Assembly (NCBI RefSeq): GCF_023017165.1
Contig: NZ_JALKBW010000001.1
Location: 868,001 to 932,000, forward strand
Length of the DNA: 64,000 nucleotides
Direction of reading: 5' to 3'
Source: Gordonia alkaliphila
Lineage (GTDB): Bacteria; Actinomycetota; Actinomycetes; Mycobacteriales; Mycobacteriaceae
Positions 60,817-64,000 of the stretch are shown here, piece after piece. Position 1 is the stretch's first letter. Each line of letters starts with the position of its first letter. The notes below the pieces were generated by a model. The model was not told the origin of the DNA. It was given only the letters and a program-made list of their open reading frames with translations, and did no database searches. Made by a program: the position numbers and the translations under genes.

Positions 60817-62913
60817 ATGCAGACGCGCAGCTTGTCCAGCCGGGACCGTCCCACCGCCGACGCGGTGATCACCGCGCTGGCCGGCCCCGACGCCCGCCTG
60901 CGACCGGATCAGGAGACCGCCGTCGCCACGCTGGCCACGCCCGGCTCCCGAGCCCTGGTGGTGCAGGCCACCGGGTGGGGCAAGTCGGCCGTGTACTGGG
61001 CCGCGACCGCGGTGATCCGCGCCAACGGCGGCGGGCCCACGCTGATCGTGTCGCCGCTGCTGTCGCTGATGCGCGACCAGGTGTCCGCCGCCACCCGCGG
61101 CGGTCTGCGCGCGGCGACGCTGAACTCGTCGAACGTCGACGAGTGGTCGGCGATCGAGGACGACCTCACGTCCGGCGCCTTGGACGTGCTGCTGGTGTCC
61201 CCCGAGCGGCTCGCCAATCCCGGTTTCGGCCGCCGCGTCCTGGACGCCCTGGCCGGCCGCCTGGGTCTGGTGGTGATCGACGAAGCGCACGCCATCTCCG
61301 ACTGGGGTCACGACTTCCGGCCCGACTACCGGCGGGTGGCCGACGTCCTGCAGCAGCTCAACCCGCAGACCTCGGTGCTGGCCACCACCGCCACCGCCAA
61401 CGAGCGCGTCACCGCCGACGTCGCCGCGCAGCTGGGCGCGGCCACCCTGGTGCTGCGCGGGCCGCTGGCGCGAAAGTCCCTGCACCTCAACGTGATCGAC
61501 GGCCTGTCGCCGATCGAGCGGTACGGCTGGGTGGCCGATCAGATCGCCACGCTGCCCGGTTCCGGCATCGTCTACGTGCTCACCGTGGCCGACGCCGACC
61601 GACTGGTCACCGCCATCAAGGCCCGGCACGGCGACGACTACCCGGTGGCCGCCTACACCGGCCAGCTGCCCGCCGACCAGCGCCACGGGCTCGAGGACGA
61701 CCTGCTGGGCAACCGCGTCAAGGCGCTGGTGGCCACCTCCGCGCTCGGCATGGGCTTCGACAAGCCCGACCTCGGTTTCGTGGTGCACGTGGGCGCGCCG
61801 CCGTCCCCGGTGTCGTACTACCAGCAGGTCGGTCGTGCCGGGCGCGCGCTCGACGAGGCGGTGGTGGTACTGCTGGCCTCGCGCATGGACGAGGCGGTGT
61901 GGGACTACTTCGCCACCGCCACCATCCCCGACCCGCAGCGGATGGACCGACTGCTGGCCGCCCTCGCCGAATCCGACGGCCCGGCCAGCGTCCCGCAGCT
62001 GGAGGCGCGCACCGGCATGCGCCGCACCCGCGTGGAGCTGGCGTGCAAACAGCTGGCAGTGGACGGCGCCACCGAACGCACCCCCGACGGCTGGGTGCTC
62101 ACCGGCGCCCCGTGGACGTACGACGCCGAGCACTACGCCGGCGTCCTCGCCGTGCGCCGCCGCGAGGCCGAGATCATGCGCGCCTACATCGGCGGGCGCG
62201 ACTGCCTGATGAAGCTGCTCACGCAGGCGCTCGACGATCCGCTGGCGCAGGACTGCGGCCGCTGCAGCGTGTGCCTCGGCCATCTCACGCCGGGCCTGTC
62301 CGCGCAGGTGCCCACCGAGACGCTCGGCATCATCTCCGCCGCGCTGCGCGGTCAGGCGCAGCTGCTGGAGCCGCGCAAGATGTGGCCGGGCGGGGTGTTC
62401 GGCAGCCGCGGCCGGATCCCGGCCGGGCAGATGGCCGAGGCCGGCCGGGTGCTGGCCTTCGCGGACGCGCCGCAGTGGACCGACACCCTCGCCGCCGCCC
62501 GCCAGTCGGGCGAGGCGGCCGAGACCGCACGGACCGAACTGACCCGCGCCGCCGTCGCGGTGCTGGCCGAGTGGGGTCGCGCCGGGGTCAGGCCCGAACT
62601 CATCTGCGCGCTCGACCTGGGGACCGGGCTGGCCACCGACCTGGCGCGTCGTCTCCGCGACATCGGAAAGCGCGCGGACAGCGCCGACTTCCCGGTGACG
62701 CCCGGGCCCGGACCGGGCCGCGATGCCAACGGCGCCGCCGACGCGGCCCACTGGCGCGACCGGCTGGGTGCGCCGCCGCAGCTCGACGGCGCGAGCGTGC
62801 TGCTGGTGATCGACGAGACGTCGTCGACGTGGCCGATCACCCTGGCCGTCGCCGCCCTGCGCGAGGCCGGCTCGGGTCCGGTGCTCCCGCTGCTGGTGCA
62901 CCAGACCGTGTAA
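60817..62913 (+). CDS. recQ: RecQ-type DNA helicase with phosphoribosyltransferase-like C-terminus
   Basis: A 698-residue superfamily 2 helicase. Helicase motifs include LRPDQETAVATL, Walker A ATGWGKSAVY, VSPLLSLMRDQV, DEAHAISDWGHDFRPDY, LATTATAN and the C-terminal-lobe ATSALGMGFDKPDL and YYQQVGRAGRA. A RecQ-like zinc region follows (GRDCLMKLLTQ, DCGRCSVC). The last 100 residues differ from classical RecQ: no HRDC domain is evident and the end VLLVIDETSSTWPITLAVAAL resembles a PRPP-binding loop of phosphoribosyltransferases. ATG 60817 diverges from the LtrA-like gene. Confidence 0.87.
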   Translation: MQTRSLSSRDRPTADAVITALAGPDARLRPDQETAVATLATPGSRALVVQATGWGKSAVYWAATAVIRANGGGPTLIVSPLLSLMRDQVSAATRGGLRAATLNSSNVDEWSAIEDDLTSGALDVLLVSPERLANPGFGRRVLDALAGRLGLVVIDEAHAISDWGHDFRPDYRRVADVLQQLNPQTSVLATTATANERVTADVAAQLGAATLVLRGPLARKSLHLNVIDGLSPIERYGWVADQIATLPGSGIVYVLTVADADRLVTAIKARHGDDYPVAAYTGQLPADQRHGLEDDLLGNRVKALVATSALGMGFDKPDLGFVVHVGAPPSPVSYYQQVGRAGRALDEAVVVLLASRMDEAVWDYFATATIPDPQRMDRLLAALAESDGPASVPQLEARTGMRRTRVELACKQLAVDGATERTPDGWVLTGAPWTYDAEHYAGVLAVRRREAEIMRAYIGGRDCLMKLLTQALDDPLAQDCGRCSVCLGHLTPGLSAQVPTETLGIISAALRGQAQLLEPRKMWPGGVFGSRGRIPAGQMAEAGRVLAFADAPQWTDTLAAARQSGEAAETARTELTRAAVAVLAEWGRAGVRPELICALDLGTGLATDLARRLRDIGKRADSADFPVTPGPGPGRDANGAADAAHWRDRLGAPPQLDGASVLLVIDETSSTWPITLAVAALREAGSGPVLPLLVHQTV

Positions 62914-62972
62914 CCGAGTCCCCTGCGGGCAACTCCGTCCGCGCAGGCCCCGCGTACTCGTACGATCAAACG

Positions 62973-63593
62973 ATGTCGACCATCCTCATCGGAATTCTGG
63001 CGCTCGTGGCCGGAGCACTGTTCTGCTTCTACGGGATCGTGGCCATGCGCGTGGTCATCGCGGCGTGGGGCGCGTTCGTCGGGTTCAACGTGGGCGCCGG
63101 CCTGGTGTCGGCGGTGAGCAACGACGGGTACCTCGGCACCGCGGTCGGCTGGATCGTCGGCATCGTCGTCGCGCTGCTGTTCGCGTTGCTCGCGTACCTG
63201 TACTACGCGGTGGCGATCACCCTGGCGATGGCCTCGATCGGCTTCACCCTCGGCACCGCCGTCATGGTGGCCTTGGGCATCGACTGGAACTGGCTGATCA
63301 TCCTGATCGGCGTCGTCGCCGGTGTGCTGCTGGCCTGGCTGGCGCTGGCCGTCGACCTACCGGCGGTGGTGCTCGTCGTGCTCAGCGCACTCGGCGGCGC
63401 GACCGTCTTCGTCGCCGGGCTGATGTTCCTCACCAACAGTCTGACCACCGCCGAGGTGAGCCGCGGCACCGTGACCGCGACCATCGGCGCGCACTGGTGG
63501 TGGTGGCTGATCTACGCGGCACTCGCGCTGGCCGGGGTCGTCGCGCAGTCGCGCCTGATGGGATCGGGCGACGACGCACGACAGCGGTGGTGA
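62973..63593 (+). CDS. Small integral membrane protein (DUF4203/TMEM198-like)
   Basis: A 206-residue protein with about seven hydrophobic helices and very short loops (LIGILALVAGALFCFYGIV, AWGAFVGFNVGAGLVSAV, WLIILIGVVAGVLLAWLAL, WWWWLIYAALALAGVVA). The Gly-rich helix pattern resembles the TM7S3/TM198-like DUF4203 family of unknown function. It starts at ATG 62973, 59 bases after recQ. No catalytic residue is evident. Confidence 0.7.
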   Translation: MSTILIGILALVAGALFCFYGIVAMRVVIAAWGAFVGFNVGAGLVSAVSNDGYLGTAVGWIVGIVVALLFALLAYLYYAVAITLAMASIGFTLGTAVMVALGIDWNWLIILIGVVAGVLLAWLALAVDLPAVVLVVLSALGGATVFVAGLMFLTNSLTTAEVSRGTVTATIGAHWWWWLIYAALALAGVVAQSRLMGSGDDARQRW

Positions 63594-63632
63594 GCCGGGG
63601 CCGCGGCCCCGCACACCACCGCTGAGGCGAAA

Positions 63633-64000
63633 CTAGGCGGTCGGCTCGTCGGGCACGTTCTCCTGGTAGCCCATGGCGCGCAGCGAGGCGCGGATGCGGC
63701 GGGCCGACTCGTCGAGGACGGCCGGGTCCGGGTTCTGCTCGGCGGCCCGCAGGTCGAAGAGTTCCTCCGACCAGGCCGGGAACACGTGGATGTGCAGGTG
63801 CGGCACTTCCAGACCGGCGATCAGCAGACCCATCCGCGGCGCGTCGTAGGCCTTCTGAATGGCGCGGCCGACCATCTGCGAGACGCTGGTGAGGTGCGTG
63901 AAGGTGGGGGTGTCGATCTGCTCCCAGTGATCGATCTCCTTGCGCGGCACCACCAGCACGTGGCCGGGCGTCACCGGGTTGATGGTCAGGAAACCGACCG
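63633..64000 (-). CDS. HIT family hydrolase (N-terminus off the right edge)
   Basis: The last 122 codons of a histidine triad protein, entering from the right edge as VGFLTINPVTPGHVLVVPRKEI. The triad HLHIHVFP is present near the middle, preceded by LLIAGLEVPH. HIT proteins hydrolyse nucleotide phosphoramidates or related nucleotides, and the actual substrate is not evident. A Met in TPGHVL could be mistaken for the start, but the conserved FLTINPVTPGH segment upstream shows the gene continues beyond the window. Confidence 0.92.
   Translation of the reverse strand, partial: VGFLTINPVTPGHVLVVPRKEIDHWEQIDTPTFTHLTSVSQMVGRAIQKAYDAPRMGLLIAGLEVPHLHIHVFPAWSEELFDLRAAEQNPDPAVLDESARRIRASLRAMGYQENVPDEPTA

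Overview
The window is a high-GC chromosome segment from a mycolic-acid actinobacterium, most likely a Gordonia or a close relative. This rests on the presence of mshA (mycothiol), carD, an antigen-85-type mycolyltransferase, an interrupted GjpA-like outer-membrane porin, 13E12/DUF222 HNH proteins, and gene order that follows several Mycobacterium tuberculosis blocks. No rRNA, tRNA or CRISPR array was seen.

Layout. (1) 1-8.2 kb follows the M. tuberculosis Rv0489-Rv0500 neighbourhood: proC (cut by the left edge), a thioesterase, a sugar-phosphate isomerase, a membrane protein, ppx, an Rv0495c-like protein, regX3/senX3, a small acetyltransferase and gpmA. (2) 8.2-19.4 kb holds a candidate GNAT toxin-antitoxin pair, an acyl-CoA ligase, ybjN and mshA, a zinc-type ABC importer, two adjacent DUF2599 secreted proteins, a carboxylesterase, pxpA and rarD. 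(3) 19.4-25.8 kb is the conserved rlmB-cysS-ispF-ispD-carD / lpqE-radA block. (4) 25.8-43.3 kb is an accessory region lying between radA and disA, which lie close together in M. tuberculosis (Rv3585/Rv3586). It contains a DUF222-HNH protein, a type IV McrBC restriction system with a frameshifted mcrB, DUF4333 lipoproteins, secreted proteins, a mycolyltransferase and four insertion sequences of four families (IS630, ISL3, IS30, IS256). It also carries at least five broken genes. (5) 43.3-48.0 kb returns to core order: disA, a membrane protein, beta-carbonic anhydrase, mutY, then the porin gene split by an in-frame TAG. (6) 48.3-52.9 kb is ptrB-purC-purB. (7) 52.9-56.9 kb is a compact MMPL exporter / CstR-like repressor / DUF302 / Tat-lipoprotein esterase group with three near-identical G-tract palindromes. 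(8) 57.0-64.0 kb holds an AbiEi/DUF559-like protein, purD, an LtrA-like membrane protein, a RecQ helicase with a phosphoribosyltransferase-like tail, a small membrane protein and a HIT protein cut by the right edge.

Two families of short intergenic repeats recur. One is a 19-bp motif, CCCTGAGCTTGTCGAAGGG, next to stop codons. The other is a roughly 65-bp element with inverted ends built on GTCGCGACCCT, four copies, one of which has extended the mutY reading frame. The strongest candidates for new biology are the predicted persulfide- or metal-responsive MMPL/DUF302 operon, the GNAT protein coupled to a non-standard 51-residue partner, a secreted-protein/lipoprotein pair of lower GC content in the island, and the palindromic repeat family. 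Database comparisons were not possible here; family names come from recognised motifs and remembered gene order.
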